Source of the DNA: Aestuariivita sp.
GTDB lineage: Bacteria; Pseudomonadota; Alphaproteobacteria; Rhodobacterales; Rhodobacteraceae
Reading direction: 5' to 3'
Length of the DNA stretch: 64,000 nucleotides
NCBI GenBank assembly: GCA_018401465.1
Contig: JAGYKE010000005.1
Location: 558,001-622,000, forward strand
Part shown: positions 42,090 through 50,088 of the stretch, piece by piece
How the letters are laid out: every line of letters starts with the position of its first letter
Numbering within the stretch: position 1 is the stretch's first letter
Program-made: the position numbers and the translations under genes
The notes under the pieces: model-generated
Seen by the model: the letters and a program-made list of their open reading frames with translations, nothing else
Told to the model about the DNA's origin: nothing
The model's database searches: none

Positions 42090-43712
42090 TCAGAGATCGG
42101 CGGCCAGCTTTCTCAGCTCGAACTTCTGGATCTTGCCCGTCGATGTCTTCGGCAATTCCCGGAAGACCACCTTCTTGGGCGCCTTGAACCCGGCAAGCGT
42201 TTTCCGCGCGAAAGCGATCAGGTCGGCCTCGGTCGGGCTGGTGCCCTCCTTCAGCTCGATGAAGGCGCAGGGCACTTCGCCCCATTTATCGTCTGGCTTG
42301 GCAACAACGGCGGCCAGCAGCACGTCCGGGTGGCCCATCAGCACGCCCTCGACCTCGACCGAAGAGATGTTCTCGCCGCCCGAGATGATGATGTCCTTCG
42401 CGCGGTCGGCGATCTGGAGATATCCGTCGGGATGGTGCAGCGCGATGTCGCCGGAATGGAAATAGCCGCCCTTGAAGGCCTCGGCCGTGGCGTCGGGGTT
42501 CTTGAGGTAGCCCTTCATCACCCCGTTGCCGCGGAAGATGATTTCCCCCTGCGCGATGCCGTCGCGGGTAATCTCCATCATCTGGCTGTCGACGACGGTG
42601 ATGTCCTCCATGAAGGGCATCGCCACGCCCTGCCGTGCCTTCCGGGCGGCGCGGGCATCGCCCTGCAGCGCCTCCCAATCCGCTTTCCAGTAGCTTTCGG
42701 TCGCGGGCCCGTAGGTTTCGGTCAGGCCATAGACCTGGGTCACGTTGAAGCCCATCGGTTCGATCTTGGCCAGCGTCGCGGGCGCGGGCGGCGCGCCGGC
42801 GGTGAAGACCTCAACGATGTGGGAGAACTCCCGCTTCTCGCCGGCCTTTGCGTTGATCAGCATGTTCAGCACGATGGGCGCGCCGCCGAAATGGGTCACG
42901 CGCTCGTCCGCGATTGCGTCGAAGATCGCCTTCGCGGCGATGTCGCGGCAGCAGACCAGCGTGCCGCCCAGAACCGGCATCATCCAGGTGTGGCACCAGC
43001 CGTTGCAGTGAAAGAGCGGCACGATCGTCAGGTAGCGCGGGTGCAGCACCATGCGCCAGCTGATCACCTGCCCCATCGCATTCAGATAGGCGCCGCGATG
43101 GTGGTAGACCACGCCCTTTGGCCTGCCCGTCGTGCCCGAGGTGTAGTTGAGCGCGATGCTCTCCCATTCGTCCTCGGGCATCATCCAGACGAAACCGGCA
43201 TCGCCCTTGGCGATGAAGTCCTCGTAGGTCTCGTGCCGTCCGCTGGCCGGGTATCCGGCGGCCGCATCGGGAACTTCGATGATAAGGGGCGGGGTATCCT
43301 GCGCCGCGGCGGCCTGTTCGGCGAGGTCGAGGAACTGCGAATCCGCCAGCACAACCTTCGCGCCGCCATGGCCGAAGATGTAGGTCACGGTATCAAGGTC
43401 GAGCCGCGTGTTGATCGTGTTCAGCACCGCGCCGCAGGCGGGCACGCCGAAATGCGCCTCGGCCTGCGCCGGAATGTTGGGCAAAAGGGTGGCCACCACA
43501 TCGCCGGGCGCGACACCCGCCGCCGCGAGCGCCGAGGCCAGGCGCGAACACCGCGCGTGATAGGTTCGGTAATCCACCCGGTGATCGCCGTAGACGACCG
43601 CCGGGTGATCGGGAAACACTGCCGCCGCGCGGCGCAGGAAGGACAGCGGCGTCAGCGCCACATGGTTGGCCGCGCATTTGCCCAACCCCGTTTCGTCCGC
43701 CAACCAGCCCAT
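42090..43712 (-). CDS. Acyl-CoA synthetase (fatty-acid-CoA ligase family)
   Basis: A 540-residue ANL-superfamily ligase that activates a carboxylic acid with ATP and CoA. The P-loop-like adenylation motif is NYTSGTTGRPKGVVYHHRG, the A5 region reads VYGLTETYGP, the hinge is DRAKDIIISGGENISS, and the catalytic lysine lies in PKTSTGKIQKFELR. Medium-chain and 3-methylmercaptopropionate ligases (DmdB) have this length and pattern, as do several other acyl-CoA ligases, so the substrate remains open. The ATG at 43712 has GGGGGAG upstream; the longer frame to 43793 overlaps the divergent transporter start. The neighbourhood gives no further hint, although the DmdC-type dehydrogenase elsewhere in the window makes a sulfur acid possible. 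Confidence 0.88.
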   Translation of the reverse strand: MGWLADETGLGKCAANHVALTPLSFLRRAAAVFPDHPAVVYGDHRVDYRTYHARCSRLASALAAAGVAPGDVVATLLPNIPAQAEAHFGVPACGAVLNTINTRLDLDTVTYIFGHGGAKVVLADSQFLDLAEQAAAAQDTPPLIIEVPDAAAGYPASGRHETYEDFIAKGDAGFVWMMPEDEWESIALNYTSGTTGRPKGVVYHHRGAYLNAMGQVISWRMVLHPRYLTIVPLFHCNGWCHTWMMPVLGGTLVCCRDIAAKAIFDAIADERVTHFGGAPIVLNMLINAKAGEKREFSHIVEVFTAGAPPAPATLAKIEPMGFNVTQVYGLTETYGPATESYWKADWEALQGDARAARKARQGVAMPFMEDITVVDSQMMEITRDGIAQGEIIFRGNGVMKGYLKNPDATAEAFKGGYFHSGDIALHHPDGYLQIADRAKDIIISGGENISSVEVEGVLMGHPDVLLAAVVAKPDDKWGEVPCAFIELKEGTSPTEADLIAFARKTLAGFKAPKKVVFRELPKTSTGKIQKFELRKLAADL

Positions 43713-43791
43713 TGATCTCCCCCTCTGAATCGCGTCTTGCTGTCCCCGTGACCCGCAATAATGGGTCGGAGGCTCGGCAATGGGAAGGGTC

Positions 43792-44709
43792 ATGTCGCAG
43801 GATATCGCAACACGGCCCCTTGCGGCGGCTGCCTACATGGTCGCGGCGATGGTGATCATCGGCGGGATCGACAACACGATCCAGCTCGTCGCCCGCGACA
43901 TCGGCCTTTGGCAGTTCCATTTCGTGCGCGCGCTGATGGCCGCACCCATGGTGCTGGCGCTGTCGCTGATCGGGCTGGGCGTCCTGCGACCGCAGCGGCT
44001 CTGGGCGGTGGTGCTGCGCAGCGTCGTGCTGGCGGTATCGATGCTGTTCTATTTCTCGGCGCTGGCACTCATGCCCATCGCGCAGGCGCTGGCGGGGCTG
44101 TTCACCTCGCCCATCTTCATCCTGATCATCACCGCGGTTTTCCTGCGCCAGAAGATCGGGCCCTGGCGGATCGCGGCGGTGTCGGTCGGTTTCGTGGGCA
44201 TCTTGCTGGTGCTGCAGCCAGACCCGGCGAACCTCAGCCTCGTCACGCTGGTGCCGGTGGCGGCGGGCTTTCTTTACGCGCTGAGCGCGCTCATCACGCG
44301 CCACCTCTGCGCGAACGAGAGCACGATGTCGCTGCTGGCGGGGATGTGGCTGACACTGGGCACGATGGGCGCGCTGGGGCTTGTCGCGCTGTCCATCTGG
44401 CCGCTCGAGGCGGTACCGGGGCCGGACGGGTTCGTCACGCGCGGCTGGGTCTGGCCGATGTGGGGCGCGATGCCCTGGGTTCTGCTGCAGGCGGTGGGAT
44501 CGGTCGCGGGCGTCTACATGATCATCAAGGCCTACCAGCTGGGCGAACCGAGCCAGGTCGCCGTTTTCGAGTATTCCGTGATGATCTTCGGACCGCTTTA
44601 CGCGCTCGCGTTCTTCGGCCAGACGCTCGGACCCTTGCAGATGGTGGGCGTGGGGCTGATCATGGTGGCGGGCGTCATCATCGCGCTGCGCTCGGGGGGC
44701 GGGCGGTGA
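43792..44709 (+). CDS. EamA/DMT-family transporter, first copy
   Basis: A 305-residue membrane protein with about ten hydrophobic segments in two EamA repeats, the drug/metabolite transporter fold. Family-like stretches include FHFVRALMAAPMVLAL and ALALMPIAQALAGLFTSPIF in repeat 1 and a VAVFEYSVMIFGPLYALAFF segment in repeat 2. Such proteins export amino acids, nucleosides or other metabolites; the substrate is unknown. The ATG at 43792 has GGAAGGG directly upstream. Its stop codon overlaps the GTG start of a small sulfotransferase gene (GTGA at 44706), and a second EamA transporter follows, giving a tight three-gene unit. Confidence 0.85.
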   Translation: MSQDIATRPLAAAAYMVAAMVIIGGIDNTIQLVARDIGLWQFHFVRALMAAPMVLALSLIGLGVLRPQRLWAVVLRSVVLAVSMLFYFSALALMPIAQALAGLFTSPIFILIITAVFLRQKIGPWRIAAVSVGFVGILLVLQPDPANLSLVTLVPVAAGFLYALSALITRHLCANESTMSLLAGMWLTLGTMGALGLVALSIWPLEAVPGPDGFVTRGWVWPMWGAMPWVLLQAVGSVAGVYMIIKAYQLGEPSQVAVFEYSVMIFGPLYALAFFGQTLGPLQMVGVGLIMVAGVIIALRSGGGR

Positions 44710-45356
44710 TCGTGTCGCCGGGCCGGGGATATGTCTTCGTGCATATCCCCAAGACCGGCGGAACCGCGATGGCGCTGGCGCTGGAAGCGCGCGCCATGAA
44801 GGACGACATCCTGATCGGCGACACGCCAAAGGCCCGCCGCCGCCGCCGCCGCATCGACGCCGCACAGGCGCTCGGGCGGGTCTGGAAGCATTCGACGCTG
44901 GCCGATATCGACGGGCTGTTCACCTGCGACGAGATCGCGGCGCTCTTTGCATTCACGCTGGTGCGCAACCCCTGGGACCGGGTCGTGAGCTATTTCCACT
45001 GGCTGCGCGCGCAAAGCTTCGACCACCCCGCCGTCGCCACCGCGAAGGCGCAGGATTTCGAAGGCTTCCTGCGTGATGACGCCATGCAGGCGGCGCTTTC
45101 CGCGCATCCGGCGGCGCGCTACATGACCCGCGCCGACGGCGTGGAACAGGCGCAGGCCTATATCCGGCTGGAACACTTCGCCGAAGACGCCGGGCCGCTT
45201 TTCGCGCATCTGGGCTTCCGGTTCGACCTGCCGCGCGCCAATGCGACTGACCGCACGCGCGACTGGCGGCCCTTCTACACCGACGACACCGCCGCGATCG
45301 TCGCCCGGGTCTGCGCCGCCGACATCGCGCGCTTCGGCTATGGCTTCGATGTCTGA
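44706..45356 (+). CDS. Small sulfotransferase-family protein
   Basis: A 216-residue PAPS-type sulfotransferase. The 5'-phosphosulfate loop is YVFVHIPKTGGTAMA near the N-terminus and the 3'-phosphate motif is FTLVRNPWDRVVSYFHWLR. This is close to the Sulfotransfer_2 pattern seen in carbohydrate sulfotransferases. No signal peptide or membrane anchor is present. The start is GTG at 44706, overlapping the TGA of the upstream transporter; a second in-frame GTG at 44712 is possible. Its own stop overlaps the next transporter start by 8 bases. The placement between two exporters suggests sulfation of a small molecule that is then moved across the membrane; that is inference. Confidence 0.85.
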   Translation: MIVSPGRGYVFVHIPKTGGTAMALALEARAMKDDILIGDTPKARRRRRRIDAAQALGRVWKHSTLADIDGLFTCDEIAALFAFTLVRNPWDRVVSYFHWLRAQSFDHPAVATAKAQDFEGFLRDDAMQAALSAHPAARYMTRADGVEQAQAYIRLEHFAEDAGPLFAHLGFRFDLPRANATDRTRDWRPFYTDDTAAIVARVCAADIARFGYGFDV

Positions 45357-46290
45357 CACGCGGCCCGCCTTCCGGCCCAAGGCGGAAAGCCCGGCCCTTG
45401 CCGCCGCGATGATCCTTGTCGCGACCGCCTTCATCGCGGGCACCACGCTCATCGCCAAGGCGCTGGGCACCGGCGTCCTTGGCCCCGCGCTGCATCCCTT
45501 CCAGATTTCCTTCGGGCGCTTCCTTTTCGCCTTCCTCGCCTTCTCGTCCGCGATGGCGCTCCTGCGCCCGCGCCTGACCCCGGCGCATCCCGGGCTGCAT
45601 CTGGGCCGCACGCTCTTCGGCTGGGGGGGCGTGACGCTCATGTTCGCGGCGGTGGCGCATGTGCCGCTGGCCGACGCGACCGCGATCAGCTTTCTGAACC
45701 CCGTCTTCGCCATGGTGCTGGCGATCCCGTTGCTGGGCGAACGGGTCGGGCGCTGGCGCTGGTCGGCTGCGGCCATCGCGCTGGTCGGGGCGCTGATCCT
45801 GCTGCGCCCCACGCCCGACGCGTTCCAGCCCGCGGCCCTTCTCGCGCTGGCGGCGGCGGCGCTGATGGGGATGGAGCTGATCTTCATGAAGAAGCTCGTC
45901 CGGCGCGAGGGGCCGTTCCAGATCCTCTTCATCAACAATTCCATCGGGCTGTGCATCGCCGGATTGGCGGCCGTCACGATCTGGCAACCGCTTCTGCCCG
46001 CGCAATGGGCAGCACTCGCCGCGCTGGGGCTTCTGATGGCCTGCGCACAGGTCTTCTTCATCAACGCCATGGCGCGCGCGGATGCCAGTTTCGTGGCACC
46101 GTTCAGCTATGCGACACTGGTCTTCGCCGCCGCCTATGATTTCGCGGGCTTCGGCGTGGCACCCGATGCGGTGACCCTGCTGGGTGCGGGCGTGATCCTT
46201 GCGGGTGCGGGACTGCTGGCGTGGCGCGAAGGGCGGCTCAGGGCTTCAGCCGGTAGCCTGTCCGGAACATCGCCCAGGCCACCGCTGTGA
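45349..46290 (+). CDS. EamA/DMT-family transporter, second copy
   Basis: A 313-residue membrane protein with ten predicted segments and two EamA repeats (LHPFQISFGRFLFAFLAF, PLADATAISFLNPVFAMVLA; then MARADASFVAPFSYATLVFA). It is more like the RarD/YdcZ side of the family than the first copy. It starts at the ATG at 45349 inside the last codons of the sulfotransferase gene (overlap 8 bases); an ATG at 45340 is a less likely alternative. The 3' end overlaps the convergent ABC permease gene by 53 bases, and the last 17 residues (LRASAGSLSGTSPRPPL) are encoded there, which is unusual and may mean that the original stop was lost. Confidence 0.82.
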   Translation: MSDTRPAFRPKAESPALAAAMILVATAFIAGTTLIAKALGTGVLGPALHPFQISFGRFLFAFLAFSSAMALLRPRLTPAHPGLHLGRTLFGWGGVTLMFAAVAHVPLADATAISFLNPVFAMVLAIPLLGERVGRWRWSAAAIALVGALILLRPTPDAFQPAALLALAAAALMGMELIFMKKLVRREGPFQILFINNSIGLCIAGLAAVTIWQPLLPAQWAALAALGLLMACAQVFFINAMARADASFVAPFSYATLVFAAAYDFAGFGVAPDAVTLLGAGVILAGAGLLAWREGRLRASAGSLSGTSPRPPL

Positions 46291-47041
46291 CCGCCAGCGT
46301 CGCCACGGCGACGATGACAAACCCCTTGTCGGGCGCGCTGTCCGACACGCCGATCACCGACCAGCGCAGCCCGTCGATCAGGTAGAAGACCGGGTTCCAG
46401 TGGATGATGTCGTCAAGAAGCGGCGGCAGCGCCTGGACCGAATAGAAGGTGCCCGACAGGAAGGCGAGCGGCGTGACCACGAAATTGGTGATCGCCGCCA
46501 TCTGGTCGAACTTGTCCGAGAAAACCGCCGCCACGATGCCCAGCGCCCCCATGAAGGCCGCGCCCATGACGACGAAAAGAAGTGCCGCGCCCGGATGGGC
46601 CGGCACGAGACCCAGACCCAGCCACATCGCCGCGATCAGACCCAAGGCCACCATCACTCCGCGCAGGATACCGCCCACAAGATAGCCGCAGACCAGTTCC
46701 CCCGCCGACAGGGGCGGCATGAGCGTGTCGACGATATTGCCCTGCACCTTCGAGATCACGATGGAAGACGAAGTGTTGGCGAAGGCATTCTGGATCACCG
46801 TCATCATCACGATGCCCGGGGCAAGGAAGGTCAGGAAGGGCACGCCCATCACCTCGGCCCGCTGGGTCCCGATGGCGAGAGAGAAGATCATCAGGAACAG
46901 ACCCGCCGTCACCAGCGGTGCCAGCAGCGTCTGGGACCACACGACCGCAAAGCGCAGAACCTCCCGCTGGCACAGCGTGTAAAGCCCCAGCCAGTTCACC
47001 CGCCCGAAGCGCCGCACGCCCGGTCCGTCCGTCATCTGCAT
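46238..47041 (-). CDS. ABC-2 type transporter permease
   Basis: A 267-residue ABC exporter permease with six hydrophobic segments. The ABC-2 signature includes a FLTFLAPGIVMMTVIQNAF segment, a SSSIVISKVQGNIVDTL coupling region and the C-terminal PLAFLSGTFYSV plus LIDGLRWSVIG. It resembles YadH-like permeases rather than the capsule permease KpsM. The ATG at 47041 is chosen over that at 47071 because GGAAGGG lies 6 bases before it. No ATPase gene lies next to it. It diverges from gcrA; the gcrA promoter overlaps the upstream ATG at 47071, another reason to prefer the shorter form. Confidence 0.85.
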   Translation of the reverse strand: MQMTDGPGVRRFGRVNWLGLYTLCQREVLRFAVVWSQTLLAPLVTAGLFLMIFSLAIGTQRAEVMGVPFLTFLAPGIVMMTVIQNAFANTSSSIVISKVQGNIVDTLMPPLSAGELVCGYLVGGILRGVMVALGLIAAMWLGLGLVPAHPGAALLFVVMGAAFMGALGIVAAVFSDKFDQMAAITNFVVTPLAFLSGTFYSVQALPPLLDDIIHWNPVFYLIDGLRWSVIGVSDSAPDKGFVIVAVATLAVTAVAWAMFRTGYRLKP

Positions 47042-47082
47042 CGCAATCCCTTCCCGCGGCGCATGGGACATCCCGACACGCC

Positions 47083-47110
47083 TTGTAACTGCCGTCCGAG
47101 TGTCTAGAAT
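47083..47110 (+). promoter_or_regulatory. Likely sigma70-type promoter of gcrA
   Basis: TTGTAA (47083-47088) and TAGAAT (47105-47110) are separated by 16 bases, so transcription should start near 47117. That gives a leader of about 60 bases, most of it taken up by a hairpin. No GANTC methylation site was seen in these 28 bases. Confidence 0.5.
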
Positions 47111-47131
47111 AGGGGATCGGGAATGAAAATG

Positions 47132-47161
47132 CAGGCGGCGGCAGATTTGCGGCCGCCTTTT
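47132..47161 (+). promoter_or_regulatory. Terminator-like hairpin in the gcrA leader
   Basis: AGGCGGC (47133-47139) pairs with GCCGCCT (47152-47158), an inner GCA/TGC pair continues the stem around a GATT loop after one G-G mismatch, and TTTT follows at 47158-47161. The shape is that of an intrinsic terminator, yet it lies only 17 bases before the gcrA start and just upstream of the GGAAGG ribosome site. Confidence 0.5.
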
Positions 47162-47178
47162 GGCTGGGAAGGATGTCC

Positions 47179-47778
47179 ATGTCCTGGACTGACGAACGGG
47201 TTGAGCTCCTCAAGAAGATGTGGGGCGAAGGGCAATCTGCCAGCCAGATCGCCAAGGAACTGGGCGGCGTCACGCGGAATGCGGTGATCGGCAAGGTGCA
47301 TCGCCTTGGCCTGTCGAACCGCACCAACGGAGCGCCCGCCCCGGCAAAGCCCGAGGCGCCCAAGCCTGCGGCCAAGGCCGACCCCAAGGCGCGCCAGAAG
47401 CCGCCCGCCAAGGCCGACGCCGCCCGTCCTGCGGACGACCCTGCGCCGGAACCGGAAGAGGCCGAAGACAGCGCACCGAAGAACGTGACGCCCCTGCGCC
47501 GCCAGATCATCCCGGCCGGCCAGCCCCTGCCACCCCAGCCCTCGGCGAACGAAGTCAGCCCCGAGGCGCTGGCCAAGGTGAGCGAGATCGAGAAGAAGGC
47601 GCGCAAGCTCACGCTCATGGAACTGACCGAGCGGACCTGCAAATGGCCTGTGGGCGACCCCGCGACCGACAATTTCTGGTTCTGCGGCCTACCCGTCCAG
47701 CCCGGCAAACCCTATTGCGAAGCCCATGTCGGCGTCGCCTTCCAGCCGATGAGCGCACGGCGCGACCGCCGCCGCTGA
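47179..47778 (+). CDS. gcrA: Cell-cycle regulator GcrA
   Basis: A 199-residue GcrA, the sigma70-associated regulator that reads GANTC methylation in alphaproteobacteria and controls division genes. The N-terminal DNA-binding helix-turn-helix (residues 1-45) matches Caulobacter GcrA almost exactly: MSWTDERVELLKK, SASQIAKELGGVTRNAVIGK, VHRLGLSNR. An alanine/proline/lysine-rich linker follows, then the C-terminal sigma-contact domain with RTCKWPVGDP and FWFCGLPVQPGKPYCEAH. The ATG at 47179 is preferred over 47173 because of the GGAAGG spacing and the family N-terminus. A hairpin occupies its leader. The CcrM methylase gene is not in the window. Confidence 0.95.
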   Translation: MSWTDERVELLKKMWGEGQSASQIAKELGGVTRNAVIGKVHRLGLSNRTNGAPAPAKPEAPKPAAKADPKARQKPPAKADAARPADDPAPEPEEAEDSAPKNVTPLRRQIIPAGQPLPPQPSANEVSPEALAKVSEIEKKARKLTLMELTERTCKWPVGDPATDNFWFCGLPVQPGKPYCEAHVGVAFQPMSARRDRRR

Positions 47779-47784
47779 GTGCTC

Positions 47785-48567
47785 CTAGCGCAGGCGCGGC
47801 GGCCGCTCCGGGTCGCTGCCCGGGACCGCAGGCAGCACGGGCACGGGCTGGGGAAGGTCGAACCGCAGGCCGACGCGCGCAAGCGTCGCGGCCACCGGGC
47901 CGGTCGCGGGCAGGAAGGCCACGTCGATCGACCCCGCTTCGATGCCCGAGAAACTCAGCGCCTCGGCCACCGCTTCGGTCAGGGCTGCTTCGGCGCCGGG
48001 CAGGGCATCGATAAAGGCCAGAAGATGGCCCGCGCCACCGCCCGCGTAATCGACCCCCGCGAGATAGGCCGCCCGCGCCAGCCCGTCCGCCGCCGAAAGC
48101 TTGCGGTCAAGCGCGGTCAGCACCGCCTCGGGCAGGCCCTGCGGCGGGGAAAGTCGGTCGATGCGCGCCTCGATCGCGTCGGCGCCCTGCCCCAGCGTTC
48201 CGGCCAGCCAGTCGACGGCTTCCGCCGGCAAAAGCATCGCCGACGGTGCGACGTCCAAATTCAGCCCCAGACCCAGCCCCTCACCAGCCAGCATCGCCGC
48301 CAGCCGCCGCCCCGACAGCGCCGCATAGGGCGTGGGCCGGCCCAGAAAGGCGGCCAGCCGGTCTTCCCGGTCGAAGGCGAGCACGACCGGGCCGCTTTCC
48401 AGTTCGAAGAGCTCGGGCGTGATACGGTCGCCTTCGGCCTCAGCCTCCAGCAGCAGGAACAGTTCCGCACCGGCGAGACAGTCATAGAAAGCCAACCGCG
48501 CGGATTCCGCACCGGGATCTGCCTCCATCGCGGCATGGGCACGGTCGAGCGGGGTGTCATCGATCAT
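47785..48567 (-). CDS. SseB-family protein
   Basis: A 260-residue cytoplasmic protein. The N-terminal 120 residues match the SseB N-terminal domain (PLDRAHAAMEADPGAESARLAF-type start, then AELFLLLEAEAEGD, VLAFDREDRLAAFLG and MLAGEGLGLGLNLDVAPSAM), and the C-terminal half has the matching SseB-C-like pattern. In E. coli SseB enhances serine hydroxymethyl ester or rhodanese-linked phenotypes; its general role is unclear. It starts at the ATG at 48567, overlapping the UDG-like gene stop (TGA/ATG, 4 bases), so the two are co-translated. It converges with gcrA with 6 bases between the stop codons. Confidence 0.8.
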   Translation of the reverse strand: MIDDTPLDRAHAAMEADPGAESARLAFYDCLAGAELFLLLEAEAEGDRITPELFELESGPVVLAFDREDRLAAFLGRPTPYAALSGRRLAAMLAGEGLGLGLNLDVAPSAMLLPAEAVDWLAGTLGQGADAIEARIDRLSPPQGLPEAVLTALDRKLSAADGLARAAYLAGVDYAGGGAGHLLAFIDALPGAEAALTEAVAEALSFSGIEAGSIDVAFLPATGPVAATLARVGLRFDLPQPVPVLPAVPGSDPERPPRLR

Positions 48568-49154
48568 CGCAAAGCCTGTGTCACGGCCTGGCGCAGATGG
48601 GGCAGAAGCTCCTCCGCGAACCAGGGATTGCCTTTCAACCACGCGGTATTGCGCCAGGACGGATGGGGCAAGGGGAAGACCTGCGGCGCGTGATCGCGCC
48701 AGCCGCGCACGGTCTCGGTGACGCCCGCGCGGGTGCGCAAATGCCAGCGCTGCGCATGCCCGCCCACCAGCACCGTCAGCCGCACCTCGCCCAGCGCCGC
48801 CAGCACCTGATCGCGCCATGTCGCCGCGCATAGGGGCGGCGGCGGCAGGTCGGCGCCCTTGGCGTCATAGCCGGGAAAACAGAAGGCCATGGGCAGGATC
48901 GCCACGCGGTCGCGGTCATAGAAGGTGGCGTCGTCCATCCCCAGCCAGTCGCGCAGCCTCTCGCCCGACGGATCGGAGAAGGGCCGCCCCGAGGCATGGA
49001 CCCGCGCGCCCGGCGCCTGACCCGCGATCAGGATGCGCGCGCTGGGACGGAACCAGACCACGGGCCGCGGCGCATGGGCCGTCGCCGTCGCGGCAAAGCG
49101 CGGCGCGCACAGCCTGCAGGCCCCGATCCGGGCGACAAGATCATCATGCACCAT
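48564..49154 (-). CDS. Uracil-DNA glycosylase family protein
   Basis: A 196-residue protein of the UDG superfamily. The water-activating/uracil-pocket loop reads GQAPGARVHASGRPFSD, followed by PSGERLRDWLG, and the DNA-intercalating motif is PLPHPSWRN near the C-terminus. Two cysteines, C13 and C16 (ACRLCAP), could be half of an iron-sulfur cluster as in family 4 enzymes, but the remaining pair is not clearly present. It probably removes uracil or a damaged base from DNA; the exact class is not resolved. It diverges from the capsule operon (253 bp) and is followed by the SseB-like gene with a 4-base overlap. Confidence 0.82.
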   Translation of the reverse strand: MVHDDLVARIGACRLCAPRFAATATAHAPRPVVWFRPSARILIAGQAPGARVHASGRPFSDPSGERLRDWLGMDDATFYDRDRVAILPMAFCFPGYDAKGADLPPPPLCAATWRDQVLAALGEVRLTVLVGGHAQRWHLRTRAGVTETVRGWRDHAPQVFPLPHPSWRNTAWLKGNPWFAEELLPHLRQAVTQALR

Positions 49155-49407
49155 GCCCGGACCCTAGCCACGCTGGCCCTGCGCGCAAGGGCGCAGCACC
49201 ACAGGCCGACACTAGCAGGCGGCAAAACCGGCGCACTTATCCGAACACTCCGGAAACGACCCGGCGCCAACGGCGATTTTGTTTCCGCGCGGGACATAAT
49301 CTCGCCCAAGTTCGGGGCTAGAAGTGGGCTTGCCTCTGGAAATCCCGGGGCAAATCGGGCACCTATAACGTGTAACGAGGTCCTGGTCGACAAGGCCGGA
49401 GCGGTAA

Positions 49408-50088
49408 ATGCTTGAGTTCAGGGAAGTCAGCAAGTCCTTCTGGACAGGATCGCACCGCAAGGTGATCCTTGACCGTGCGTCGTTCCGGGTCGAAATCGGC
49501 AGGTCCATGGGCATCCTCGCCCCGAACGGCACCGGCAAGACGACGCTTGTCAACATGATGGCCGGTCTCGAGAAACCCGACGAAGGCCGGATCATCCGCG
49601 GCGCCAAGACATCCTTCCCGCTGGGTTTCATGGGCGGCGTAGTCGCCCGTGTCTCGGCGGTCGAGAACAGCCGCTACATCGCGCGGCTCTACGGGCTCGA
49701 CCCGGACTATGTCGAAAGCTTCTGCCGCTGGCTCTGCGATCTGGGCGAGTATTTCGAACAGCCCCTTGGCACCTACTCCTCGGGCATGCGGGCGCGCTTC
49801 ACCTTCGCGCTCATGCTGGCGCTCGATTTCGACATCTACCTCGTGGACGAAGGCATGCCCGGTTCGACGGATGTCGAATTCAACAAGCGCGCGGGCGCCG
49901 TGCTCGAGGAACGCATCCGCAAGACGACACTGGTGATCGTGTCCCACAGCCCCAAGACACTCGAACAATACGTGCAGCAGGCAGGCGTGCTGATGGACGG
50001 CAAACTGCACGTCTTCGACACGCTGGAAGAGGCAAGGCAACTCTATGACTACCAAACCCAAGGCCACGCGTTTCCGAATTCGGCGTAG
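49408..50088 (+). CDS. kpsT: Capsule polysaccharide ABC exporter ATP-binding protein
   Basis: A 226-residue ATPase of the KpsT/BexA/CtrD type. Walker A is LAPNGTGKTTL, the signature motif is the shortened YSSGMRAR typical of this family instead of LSGGQ, and Walker B is DIYLVDEGMPG; VIVSHSPKTLEQY follows. It would energise export of a capsular polysaccharide with a KpsM permease, which is not visible nearby. GGAG precedes the ATG. It overlaps the next gene by 44 bases, in a different frame, which is longer than usual and suggests tight coupling. The upstream 253 bp hold the promoter region, not resolved further. Confidence 0.9.
   Translation: MLEFREVSKSFWTGSHRKVILDRASFRVEIGRSMGILAPNGTGKTTLVNMMAGLEKPDEGRIIRGAKTSFPLGFMGGVVARVSAVENSRYIARLYGLDPDYVESFCRWLCDLGEYFEQPLGTYSSGMRARFTFALMLALDFDIYLVDEGMPGSTDVEFNKRAGAVLEERIRKTTLVIVSHSPKTLEQYVQQAGVLMDGKLHVFDTLEEARQLYDYQTQGHAFPNSA

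Noticed and set aside
43761-44705. A single 531-residue protein that would include the small sulfotransferase
   Set aside because: The first 315 residues are an out-of-frame reading of the DMT transporter; the sulfotransferase starts at the GTG at 44706.
46238-47041. Reading the ABC-2 permease as the missing KpsM of the capsule operon
   Set aside because: Its sequence pattern is YadH-like, it is on the other strand and three genes away from kpsT, so there is no support.
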